NCBI GenBank assembly: GCA_947846985.1
Contig: CANTUZ010000005.1
Coordinates: 3,968,001-4,032,000 of the forward strand
From: Fratercula arctica
Lineage: Eukaryota; Chordata; Aves; Charadriiformes; Alcidae
DNA: 64,000 nt
Direction: 5' to 3'
Made by a program: the position numbers and the translations under genes. Below, one piece after another: positions 40,275 through 49,375 of the stretch (positions are counted from its first letter, which is position 1; each line of letters starts with the position of its first letter). The notes beneath the pieces are model-generated. The model made no database searches and was not told the origin of the DNA. It worked only from the letters and a program-made list of their open reading frames with translations.

Positions 40275-41017
40275 ATTCCGTTAGTAAGATCAAGCATAAA
40301 GAATAATAGATACCTAACATGTTCCATTTAAAAATCTCACATTTCGAGCGAATTAATAGATCATTATCAGTTGTAATTCTAATTTAGTTACATATGGTCT
40401 AGAGCCTATTCTCCCCTCCACATTAAGCAACAGACTCAAACTGCTCTCTGGTTATTACTTTGGGGCTACAAGGAGCTTTGGGGCATAATTAAAAATATTT
40501 CCAGAAAGAATCGGTAGACCACATCTGACGTCCCACCCCCTGTTAGAATTAGACCACATCAAAGGGACCCTTTTTGTTTTCAAAAATGGTCACCAGACAA
40601 CTTAAAATATACAAGAGTGGGCTTATGTTTTATTGTATAGATGTCTGACTAGAGCAAAACGACTTAAGGTTGCTTGCTATTCAGTATTGTGCCAAGTGAG
40701 ACAAGGTAGCTACAGCCCTTTGATATTTCCGTGGAGGTCGTGTTCATTTCATTTGAAAGGGAACCATTAATGATAGACCTATAAGTGTTCCCCTCCCTAA
40801 TAAGTAGAATACACATCGCTTGGGAAGCCTGTCTGTGTCAGATGCCCAGGGCGGAAAGATTTGTAGATGATGGTGCTAATTATGAAAATGTGATCAAGAT
40901 GGAAGCAATTTGAGCAAAAGTCATTAACGTGTTACTCTTCCACCCACTAGTCTTTTTGGTTTATTATTGCGGTGGGAGGCGGGGAGGGGGGGGCAGGAGG
41001 AGGATCTTGCGGGATTG

Positions 41018-41038
41018 TTTTTTTTTTTTTTTTTTTTT
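41018..41038. repeat. T21 homopolymer
   Basis: Twenty-one T residues, preceded by a G-rich stretch with G8 (about 40980-41013). Confidence 0.95.
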
Positions 41039-41139
41039 AAGAGCACTAATGAAAAATACGGGGCAAATCCCAAATTATAAAATGTCAGCAGCGCACGTAC
41101 AGGGCGATGCACTAGGCTCGGGACGACCTGAGATTTACT

Positions 41140-41200
41140 CGGGAAGAGATCGCTATAATTACTGAAAGTAATTATGTTTTATCTCGCCCTCGCGCTGTGC
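41140..41200. promoter_or_regulatory. Candidate regulatory site: paired TAATTA homeodomain motifs
   Basis: ATAATTAC (41155-41162) and GTAATTAT (41168-41175) form a perfect inverted pair with 5-base spacing, in a CpG-containing unique stretch 2.3 kb upstream of FGF3. Motif evidence only. Confidence 0.3.
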
Positions 41201-42104
41201 TGGTGAGGGCATCATTCAGGAGACTCGTGGCATGTTCATTTTTCTGCTACCACTTTTGTCTTGTAGCTCGTCAGAGGTTACCAGACCGTAGGACACGGTT
41301 TGCGGTGCATCCCCGAAAGGAAGGTTTTTCAGAGAGGATCTTGTTTTAGGAGGGACTGAAGGATTTGGCCCGAGAGCGACGGTCCCCCCCTTGCCCTGCA
41401 TACACTCCAAGATTGTGGCCCTGCGTATTTGTGTTTTCATATTTTTACGTGGATACAGTGCTTTAGTTATTTTAATTTCCAGTCGTTTACTTTTACTAAA
41501 CATACTGGAACTACATGACTGCCTGGAAGTGGCATTGCAGAAGAACAGCAATAAAGAATTAATTGTACAAACATTTATCATCCCCAGATCAAACTCTCCT
41601 TGTGAGGCTAGGGCTTAACTTGTGGAGAAGAAAAGGGGGAGGGAGGGGTGGTAATGGCGGAGAGGGGTGCTTGTGGGTTTTTTATGTGTTTCCTTTTATT
41701 CCAGACGACTATATAATGAAAAGCCTTTTAGCCTTGGAGAACTACTAAATATTAAGCACAGCTTAAAATAGGGAGTAGTTTTCGAGATCGTTTCGTCCTC
41801 CTGCCATTCCTTTTAGGAAAAGGTCGTATCCCTTCCCTTATTTTCCCACTAGTAAAAGCTTCCTTCCTCTTCCCCCCCACAAGATCTTTTTAGCGTGTAA
41901 GAAAATCCTCTTGCTCTACATAGGAATGGCTTTAAAAATATTTTATAGACCTCTTCTTGCTCACCGATTCTGGAAAAAATTTATATTGATCAAGGTCAAA
42001 CGCTTGAATTCTGACGTGACTCACTTCAAAGGTGTATTTGTGTGCCCTTCGAGCACATTAATACTAATTATCTCTCAAACACTTCCCCAAAACTCCTACT
42101 GCTT

Positions 42105-42145
42105 GTTTCAGATGCAAATCTAATTAACGAGCTGCATTTGAGTAG
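42105..42145. promoter_or_regulatory. Candidate regulatory site: octamer next to TAATTA
   Basis: ATGCAAAT (42112-42119), the POU/octamer motif, is followed after one base by TAATTA (42121-42126), a homeodomain core. It lies 1.3 kb upstream of FGF3 in unique sequence. Motif evidence only. Confidence 0.3.
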
Positions 42146-42510
42146 CACACAGGGACAGCGTAATTCACTGAGTTGTTGAACCTTTTGCCTTCTTTTATAT
42201 TTATTTATAGGTAGCTCCATCATATTTTGAAAGCGTAGGCAGTGGTGTGAAGCTACATGGTAGCTAGTGCAGATCTGCTGGAGCTAATGAGACTTACCAG
42301 GCACCAGAGAGGAGGAGAAAAAGGATTAGCTCCAACTTCTTGCAAATGCATTCAGGGACGTATGGAATAACACTCGCTGGGCCCGACTTTGTCTAAGTTA
42401 ATTTAGAAATGACTAAATCTCGAAAGACTTATCTAAATAATGCGTATTATTTGTAACCGTGAACTGATTGATTTAGCAATAACTGTTTGCTTTCGGCAAG
42501 AGGGACATTC

Positions 42511-42529
42511 GGGGGGGGGGGGGGGGGGG
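42511..42529. repeat. G19 homopolymer at the edge of the FGF3 CpG island
   Basis: Nineteen consecutive G residues about 900 bases before the FGF3 start codon. G-quadruplex-prone; its exact length is error-prone in assemblies. Confidence 0.95.
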
Positions 42530-42690
42530 CGACACGCTGAAGAAACCCTGACCCCTGAGTGAAAGCCATTAAAACGTCCTCGTCCCCCTCCGAGAAGCCA
42601 GGACCAGCACCCCCTTTTCTTAGGCTTCTGCGTTTAATATGCGCATTTTCAAAAGCCACCTCTCGAAGATGTTCGCTTAGAGCATCAACT

Positions 42691-42728
42691 CACCCCCCCT
42701 CTCCCTCCCTCCCTCCCTCCCCTCCCCG
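42691..42728. repeat. (CCCT)n polypyrimidine tract
   Basis: CCCCCCCTCTCCC followed by about five CCCT units, at the start of the CpG island. Its complement is a GGGA repeat with quadruplex potential. Confidence 0.9.
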
Positions 42729-43082
42729 GCTGCGGCGGGCGGGCCCCGAGCTGAGCAGGGGGTGGCGGTGCCCGGCGGAGGGTCCGCGGCTGCACCGCGC
42801 CTCTCCGCGGGGCCGGTGGGCGGCAGCGGGGAGGGCGGCGGCCGGAGCTCCCCCCCGCCCCCCCGTGCGGGGGTGTGCGGGTGTGTGGTGTGTCGGGGAG
42901 AGATGCTGTGTAATTTTATCCACGCTGCACTCTGGGAGTTCACACGAGACTGATACCTTTTGCCTCCTCTGCTTTGTATCAATTGGTCGCAGATCAGGCT
43001 ATTGTTGCAGGAAGCTGCTTTTATTTCTATGCTCCGTCGATCAACTGTTTTCCCCACAGTCTCTTGCCGAAATTCAGTGGGT

Positions 43083-43125
43083 GTCTCTCTCTCTCCCTCT
43101 CTCTCTTTCTCCTCCTGCCTCTCAT
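43083..43125. repeat. (CT)n tract upstream of FGF3
   Basis: CT dinucleotides with CCC and TTT interruptions, about 300-345 bases before the start codon. GAGA/CT elements of this type occur in promoters of developmental genes. Confidence 0.85.
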
Positions 43126-43251
43126 GCATGCCGTCTGTCTAGCTGGAAACCCAAGGAGAAGGCTGATCACGGCAGCTCCATCTAATCCAAACAGCTGGGA
43201 CTCTTCGGTGGCCTTTGCCGATGTCTATTGATTTAAGTAAATCTGAGACAG

Positions 43252-43259
43252 ATAAAAGG
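43252..43259 (+). promoter_or_regulatory. Candidate TATA box for FGF3
   Basis: ATAAAAGG lies 169 bases before the FGF3 start codon. If used, initiation would fall near 43280-43285, giving a 5'UTR of about 145 bases that includes both upstream ORFs. Mammalian FGF3 uses several promoters, so other start sites are possible. No transcript evidence is available from sequence alone. Confidence 0.3.
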
Positions 43260-43288
43260 GACAGATCGAGGCTGATAAAAACTTGCCG

Positions 43289-43354
43289 ATGCTTCACGGC
43301 TCGAAGCAGCGTGTGCTCTGCAACTTTGGAGTGCTGCTAGCAAGACGGCTTTAA
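43289..43354 (+). other. Upstream ORF 1 in the presumed FGF3 5' leader (21 codons)
   Basis: ATG at 43289 in weak context (C at -3, C at +4) opens 21 codons and ends with TAA at 43352-43354. The final A of this stop is the first base of the next ATG (TAATG), so termination here places ribosomes on upstream ORF 2. Whether it lies in the mRNA depends on the transcription start. Confidence 0.5.
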
Positions 43355-43437
43355 TGGGACCCCTGGTGTCATTCGCTCCAAGCCTCCATCTCCCCCGCAA
43401 ACTAAGCGCTGCGGCCATCATGCCACAATGGTTATAA
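43354..43437 (+). other. Upstream ORF 2 overlapping the FGF3 start codon (27 codons)
   Basis: ATG at 43354 (T at -3, G at +4) opens 27 codons in the -2/+1 frame relative to FGF3 and stops with TAA at 43435-43437, ten bases into the FGF3 coding sequence. An internal ATG at 43420 (A at -3) shares this frame and stop, giving a nested 5-codon ORF beginning only 8 bases before the FGF3 ATG. Overlapping upstream ORFs usually reduce main-ORF translation unless bypassed by leaky scanning; that effect here is inferred. Confidence 0.55.
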
Positions 43438-43686
43438 TTTGGATCTTGTTCCTGAGTTTGTTGCAGGAGCCGTGGTCCCCGGGGCGGGCCGCGGGGGTGG
43501 CCGAGGCCGCTGGAGCCTCCCCGAGCGACCCCCGGCCGCGGCGGGATGCGGGGGGCCGTGGCGGCGTCTACGAGCACCTCGGGGGAGCACCCAGGCGCAG
43601 GAAACTCTACTGTGCCACCAAGTACCATCTCCAGATCCACCCCAACGGCAAGATCAACGGCACCCTGGAGAAAAACAGCGTCTTCA
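43428..43686 (+). CDS. FGF3: FGF3 coding exon 1 (signal peptide and start of FGF core)
   Basis: This exon encodes residues 1-86 and the first base of codon 87. The start ATG at 43428 has A at -3 and G at +4, a strong Kozak context, and begins [12 protein letters not shown], a hydrophobic secretion signal. The following linker is Ala/Pro/Gly-rich and appears longer than in mammals. The conserved part then starts at [16 protein letters not shown] and includes [14 protein letters not shown] and the N77-G-T sequon. The exon ends in TTCA followed by the donor GTGAGT at 43687. The phase-1 split AGT serine with exon 2 matches the family junction just before ILEIT. The reading frame stays open into intron 1 to 44447, but this is explained by low stop frequency in GC-rich sequence, and the donor is clear. 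Confidence 0.97.
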
Positions 43687-46600
43687 GTGAGTACCGGGCA
43701 CACCTTTCCCATCCCGCTTCCCCTGGGCCGGGGTGTGGGGAGGGGGGTCTCTCCCCCGGACCAATGGCGTCCTGCTCCAGCATCACCAGGCAGGCGACTT
43801 GGGGGTGCTGGGACGGTGCCGGACGGGACGGTGGCGAAGCCGCTCCCGCCTCTCCTCCTGCCCGCCGCTGCCCGGGGGCTCGGGCTTCTTGGCGGGGACA
43901 GGGGGCACCCCCAGCTGCCGGGGCTTTCGCCCCTTCCCCTCGTCGGGCTCGACGGGACCTCGCCTCGGTGTTTCGGGAGCCGCCGCGCTGGCTCCGCCGG
44001 ACCCTGCAGCTCCCTTTCCGCGCCCTCGCACCTTCTGGCTCCCGCTCCGTCCCCGGGGTCCCCCGGCGGGGGACCCTCGAGCGGACCCGGCTGGCGGCGG
44101 AGGGGCTCGGTCCCCGCGGGGCAGAGCGGGACCCACAGGCCCCAGCTCCTTCCAAGCTCCCCCCGACGGAGAGCGGGAAGGTGCTCCTTCCCTGCGCACC
44201 CCGCCCGACCTGTCCCTTGCCCTCGCTCCGCCGGGGGCTGCCCACGCCAGTCCTGCCCCTGCCCGGACCGCTGGGCAACGGGTGGCCTCACATCTCCCCG
44301 GGGCCGAGTCCCGGTGCCCTCCTCGACGGGCTGCAGGCTGCCCTCGCCTCCCTCGTCCCGCCCCAGCTTGTCTCCCGCAGGGGACTTGAGCTTCCACGGG
44401 CTAAATCACATCTGTCCCCTTTGACATGTGCCGGGGATCGGCAGTAATTAAGATGAAACGGGATATGTCGGGAGCGAGGGGGTTTGTGCGCGGGCGGCAG
44501 AAGGGGGGAGAGCGGGGCTCAGCGCCGCCGCTGCCCCGGGGGGAGCCCCGGGCGCCCCCGCACCCAGACCGGCCCCGGCCGCGGGCACAGCCCGGCCTCC
44601 GCCCCGGCCCCGCCACCCCAGGAAGCATAAATCCCGGCTGGTGATGGCACACAGAGATAGGGAGACCTCAGGGATCTGTCTGAAGTCCATAAAGGAAAAC
44701 CACTGTTTCCTAAAGGAAAACCCCCTCGCTATCAAAGCCTGGAGGAGGCATCCTTTAGCAGCGAACCGGTGCCTGATTCAAAACAGCTGTACCAAAACCA
44801 CCCCCACTCCCCCAGGCCGGCAATCCAGCTCTGCAAAGGGGACAGGCCCCTGGCTCAGCTTTATCGTTGCCGAAAGGCAGCAATGGGTTTGGGTGGAAGG
44901 GTCACCTCTCACCTCCAAACACTTATAGAAAGTACCAAGCCATCAGGACACAGCTGGACAGCTGAGAGCAGAGTTTGAGCGAGCCAGCTAGAGAGCCCTG
45001 CACATACAACACAACATCTCCCGAGCCAGTTGTGCCTCCATCAGCACCATGGCACTTTCAGCTGGACATAAACTTTTTAGCAGGTATTGCACCAGCCTCA
45101 CCTGTGACATTCTTCTTGTGTTTGAGACCCCATCTTTGATGGCCTGTAAATCTCCTCCCTTTTAATTTGGCTCAGACAGTCATATTGTCCTTGTCTGGAG
45201 GGCTACATTGACCTCCTAAATGACAAGTTCCTTTCATGATTATATACATGGCTCTAAAATGCAGCCGACTCACTCTGTTTTACCCTCTGGAGACCTCAGC
45301 AAGGGCTTTGTCCTGAAATGGACAGCTTTGTGACTGGTTTCAATAAGTCAAGAGCTCTTGTGTTCCTAAGCATTAAAGAGGATTTAAACTTTTTTATATA
45401 CATATAGGATTAAGTGAACCTCTAGTTCACTGTCAGATCTTTTTCATTTTTGAAAGAGTTCAATCTCAATCAGACATCTAGGGACTTATTGTCAAGCTTG
45501 TCTCAAACAATTCCCACATCGTTGTTGTTCGTTGTTGTTTTATGCTGTTTCAAATAATAGTCTTGTTTCATTCAAATGGTTGTACTGTGATTTTGGTGTG
45601 AGCTAGTGATAGCTGTGAAATCGTACTCTGCAGGTAAGCAGTCATTCAAATGTATCTCAAAAAGTTGCACACGATGGGGAGTAACAACATAACTCATAAT
45701 TGTTTCTGTTTCTAGGTATTCTTGAAATAACTGCTGTTGATGTTGGAATCGTTGCCATCAAGGGCTTGTTCTCTGGCAGATACCTGGCCATGAACAAAAG
45801 GGGCAGACTTTATGCATCAGTAAGTTTCACTTAAGACTGTCATATGCCTGTCATTTCCTAACGTAAGAACAGGTCCAGTGAGAAGCACTGATTTCTTATA
45901 AATAAACATTTATAGAGAAAAGAGTGATGTTATAACAGATTTCTGTCTGGAATTGTTACAGGCAACCCATCAGTATATTTTTAAAAGTGGAAAAAAGCTG
46001 TGTTCCTGCTTTCTTATTACCTGTACAGACAAAGGCACAAGAATGTATTTGGCAAAGGTATTTCACACGGCCAAAGTCCTGGGCAAGTTGGTGCACTGAT
46101 ACAGACCTCAGAAGCCAGCCTTTGCAGTGCAGAACATCCATCTCTAGTAAAAATTATCCATATTTATATTTGATGGGGATCTTGGACACTGGCAGAGGAT
46201 ATACCTGTCAGATAAAGAATATTCAGAAGTAACTGAGCATCTCTGTTACAGGAAAGCAGGCTACTGATGGGAGTTTCTTTGCACAGAGCATTTGGTTGGT
46301 CAGTGAAAGAATTTACAGGTACTAAAAGGCAGGGCTATTGCAAGGAAAGGAAGTATGAGAACGTGCAAAAGGATAAAGGTGAAAATAAACACCTTATTCT
46401 ATTCCTTGAATCATTTTTTGTCCTGATCTTTGAGGTTAGATCTGTGCTCCACTGATGTTAGTGGGAGCCCTGCCTTTTCAGCCCAGCCAATCTTTTCCCC
46501 AGTGAATAAAATACTTCAGCTTAGACTCCTTCACATTCAGGGACATACACACTGATAAATAAGCCTTAGTATATGATACAATTTATCCACGTAATTGAAT

Positions 46601-49375
46601 TTCTTCCATTGTCTTTGATTACATCCCTAGCAATCTTGTGATCTCTTACAGTGTAATAGCCAAACTGTGCAGTTTCTTCAGGAATCCTGTGGTACGGAAA
46701 CAGATTCAAAGAGAGTAAAATATGGCTATGTGAAATGTGCTTCCTCCAACTAGTCATTATATGTAATTCGGTTGATTTGAACAGCATGATATATCCTCCA
46801 GCAATGTGAGCTTTCTCCATGTGAATGCAACCGAGGTAACACAATCAACTCAGTTGCCTCCCTGGTTTAATGTATTTTACTCCACCTTTTCAAGAACGTT
46901 CTGATAGTGTTTACGACCCAGCTTCTGTCTTGTGTGATGCACACTGATTAAAGGGCCTGTGTGTAAGGATGATGGTTCTTTGCTGGTGCAGAGAAGCAGA
47001 TCACAAACAATTTTGGCAAAGGAAAATGCAGCTGAAATGGAATGAGGACATACTAGCTCTGCTATGCCAGAGTTAAGACTGGCCACTTCTGTGCTTCCAG
47101 TTCATATCAGCTCAGAGACAGCGTTTGCCCCAAAGAAATTAATGGGAAGGATGAATTTTCAAGTTCTTTCTTATCTTTCTCTCTTTCTTGTCCAAAATAG
47201 GTATGTCTTTCCTCCAGATTAATTAAACTGAATTAAAATAAGACTAAACAAATTCTGAGCAAAATCCTCCTCTCCTAGAGTGGAGAAAAGCCTAGAGCAG
47301 GATAGCCCACGGAGTCTTTTTCTCCTGGACTTCCCTTTCTATTGTGAGGAGCATCACGCCATCCTGAAGCACGTTCAACTGTCATGTGCCAAGGAACATC
47401 AGCCATGAAAGATTTCTGTATAACTAGAAAATATAAATTTTGCTGTTCCAGCTCAAGTTTGAAAGAGACTGTTTCAGACTTGTGTTTCAGAGCTGCAGGG
47501 ACAATCCAGGAAAAGCTATTCCACACCAGCTTTTTTCACAGAAGCAGCAAAGGCTGAGGGCTCAGCTCAGGAGAAACTTCCTGGCTTTACTTGCCTGGAA
47601 AAAAAATGACCAACAACTTTATTGAAGTTACTGTGCCAGGAATCTGTGCAAGGCCCCTATTTCAAATAAGACTGACTTCTTTGGGGATAATTATGCAGGG
47701 AGCATTTTACGAAACAGTATTGGAATAACTCCATTATCCCTTGGATTACTAATTTTCCCATGTCAATAAAATGAGTTTGTTGAGTCTGCAGAGTTCCTTT
47801 GTGTCCTTGACAGATTGTGATAATCCTCTAGGTTTATCCTCTGTGACAAACTCTCTACAACCAGAACCGAGGCAGGCAGCGGGACAAATCTACCTACATA
47901 TGGTAGTTGCGTGGGCTCCAGCACCACAGCATATGAAAACCTTGTCCTTGCAAGGAAGGGCACTTCCGTTTTACAGCTGTGAAGCTGAGACATGTGGAGT
48001 CTTTTAAAATCTTGTTAAATGCCTATCAGCATTTCTGGTAAGCGAACAGCATTAAGGACATGTTGTTAACGGAGCCCATGGCTTTTCTGGCCCCAGCCTG
48101 GCTACCCGTGCCCTTTCCATGTCTTCCACAGAGGCAACACTAAATAAAAAACCTCTGTAAAGACCATGGTAGCAGTTCCCCTCTTCCTCTGTGCTTTACG
48201 CATGTTAGATACTGGAGGTTTAATCACACAGGTATTGTAATCAAGAGAAGATGTACAGTGTGGGAGGTCCTTTGTTTGCACCCTTCTCCTGCTCCCAGGG
48301 GGGAGGAAGGAGTTCCTCTTGCCAAGCTTTTGCACACTGTTTTCTCTCAGTTGAGGATCAGATGAAAAGGAGCAAATTCAGGCAGATCATGTGAAATGTG
48401 AGCACGCAGGACGGGTGTGTATTCTCCCTTACAGCTTGTGATAAAGGACCAGCCTAGCATTGTGGAGGAACACACTGGTGGGCAGGGTGGACTTTGATTT
48501 TGTTGTGCTGAAGCAAATAAAGACACTTCATCAAAGACACTTGTGCTCAAATAGCTGTAACAAACTGGATGCAGGTGTATCTAACTAATAATACACCAAT
48601 TAAAGAGCCACATTTAACATTAAACCATAGTATTTTAACTTTTTAATAGATATCAAAGGTTGATAGGCAGCAATTAAATCATCTGTCCAGCTCACAGGCA
48701 TATTTAGATCTGTAAGCACAAAAAAAAAAATCTAGAGCTGAAGAATCCGCTGAGCTATTCATTCCTATTCACATATCACTTTATGTTTTCAAATTGTTTT
48801 TTGGCCTCTTTCTGTCTCTGACCCATGGAGTATGCTCACACTGCTGACAGCACCTTGTTGCACAGCAGTTAAAGCTCAGCACTTCTCTTCTTCTCATGTT
48901 TTATAGCATCTTGCCACACGTTGCTGCCCTTATGATAAAACTGAGTAGAGTCCTGCTTAAGACTTTAGTCCAGTCTTATTGAGGTAGGAGGGAGCTATTG
49001 CCCATATGGTCTCTCTTAAACTTTGTTATGTTTGCTTTACAGGAAAATTATAATGCAGAGTGTGAGTTTGTGGAGAGGATCCATGAACTGGGTTACAACA
49101 CCTACGCATCCCGTCTGTACCGGACTGTACCTAACAGAGCTGGGACCAAGCGCAAAGCCAGTGCAGAGAGACTCTGGTATGTCTCAATCAATGGGAAAGG
49201 ACGACCCAGAAGGGGCTTTAAAACTCGCAGGACACAGAAATCGTCTCTTTTTCTACCCAGAGTATTGGATAACAAAGACCATGAAATGGTCCGACTGTTC
49301 CACACAAACGTGAAATATCGAGAGAGTCTCCTTAAGCCCCTGAGCAAGAACCAGCGAAGAAGGAGAGGACGCTGA
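43428..49375 (+). CDS. FGF3: Fibroblast growth factor 3, complete gene (three coding exons)
   Basis: The coding exons 43428-43686, 45716-45819 and 49043-49375 join without a frame break to give 231 residues, close to the length of other vertebrate FGF3 proteins (human 239). The product is a secreted FGF with an N-terminal hydrophobic signal (residues 1-12), a short Ala/Pro-rich linker (about 20-38), and a beta-trefoil FGF core from about Y48 to V204. The two cysteines C62 and C128 occupy the family positions. There is one N-glycosylation sequon (N77-G-T), a heparin-binding basic stretch (about 173-187), and a very basic C-terminus (226-231). FGF3 signals through FGFR1b/2b with heparan sulfate; in vertebrates it acts in inner-ear induction, hindbrain, tail and tooth development, and loss in humans causes LAMM deafness. 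Identification rests on near-identity to remembered FGF3 segments such as [22 protein letters not shown] and [16 protein letters not shown]. Intron 1 is 2,029 bases and intron 2 is 3,223 bases. FGF4 and FGF19 lack these signatures. Confidence 0.98.
43687..45715 (+). other. FGF3: FGF3 intron 1
   Basis: GT-AG intron of 2,029 bases. The first 950 bases or so (to about 44640) are extremely GC- and CpG-rich and belong to the CpG island, so they show long spurious ORFs on both strands. The remainder is ordinary AT-rich sequence with a TTG-rich patch near 45520-45540. I see no further exon or mobile element in it. Confidence 0.9.
45716..45819 (+). CDS. FGF3: FGF3 coding exon 2
   Basis: This is the short middle exon of 104 bases, the size typical of FGF-family second exons. 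It encodes residues 87-121, including [17 protein letters not shown] and [18 protein letters not shown], the central beta strands of the trefoil. The acceptor is TTTCTGTTTCTAG ending at 45715 and the donor is GTAAGT at 45820. The exon is too short to stand out as an ORF and is identified from splice sites and FGF3-specific residues. Confidence 0.97.
45820..49042 (+). other. FGF3: FGF3 intron 2
   Basis: GT-AG intron of 3,223 bases in phase 0, so exons 1 plus 2 give exactly 121 codons. It is AT-rich with no coding signal. A degenerate stretch near 47967-48000 (TTTTACAGCTGTGAAGCTGAGA) resembles the core of MIR-like ancient SINEs, but the match is too short to call. Two old-repeat-like fragments near 46430-46475 and 47110-47145 have the wording described for the ancient repeats in this window. 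Confidence 0.88.
49043..49375 (+). CDS. FGF3: FGF3 coding exon 3 (C-terminal half and stop)
   Basis: This exon encodes residues 122-231 and the TGA stop at 49373-49375. The acceptor is TTTGCTTTACAG ending at 49042. It carries C128 in [21 protein letters not shown], the trefoil strand [11 protein letters not shown], and the heparin-binding segment [16 protein letters not shown] followed by LFLPRVLD. After HEMVR the tail diverges from mammals as I remember them ([17 protein letters not shown]) but still ends in a basic run, KNQRRRRGR. In mammalian FGF3, basic C-terminal motifs contribute to nuclear and nucleolar localisation; that this tail does the same is inference. The open frame upstream to 48998 is intron sequence. 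Confidence 0.97.
   Translation, partial: ENYNAECEFVERIHELGYNTYASRLYRTVPNRAGTKRKASAERLWYVSINGKGRPRRGFKTRRTQKSSLFLPRVLDNKDHEMVRLFHTNVKYRESLLKPLSKNQRRRRGR

Larger units (their letters stand above)
38904..42689. other. FGF3 upstream flank, CpG-containing unique DNA
   Basis: No mobile element or exon is visible. Compared with the preceding 38 kb, CpG dinucleotides are much more frequent from about 39.7 kb onward, and the stretch holds the motif clusters listed separately. This is the part of the upstream flank most likely to include conserved regulatory DNA. Confidence 0.5.
42690..44640. promoter_or_regulatory. CpG island over FGF3 promoter, exon 1 and 5' intron 1
   Basis: GC content and CpG frequency jump from the AT-rich background at about 42690 and fall back at about 44640. 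The densest parts are 42720-42890 and 43480-44620, with a less dense stretch (42900-43430) holding the presumed core promoter and 5'UTR. An inverted CCAAT box (ATTGG) lies near 42981-42985. Boundaries are by eye. CpG islands of this kind are typical of developmental genes; I infer promoter function from the position directly over exon 1. Confidence 0.85.

Noticed and set aside
43233..44291. 352-codon minus-strand open frame opposite FGF3 exon 1
   Set aside because: It lies in the CpG island where stop codons are rare, is Arg/Gly/Pro-rich low-complexity, and mirrors other long frames in several registers. No domain or splice support.
43546..44424. 292-codon plus-strand frame across exon 1 and intron 1
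   Set aside because: Out of frame with FGF3, low complexity, same GC-rich cause.
43428..44447. 340-codon unspliced reading of FGF3 exon 1 into intron 1
   Set aside because: A clear GTGAGT donor at 43687 and the conserved exon 2 junction show the frame is intronic after residue 86; the extension is GC-driven.
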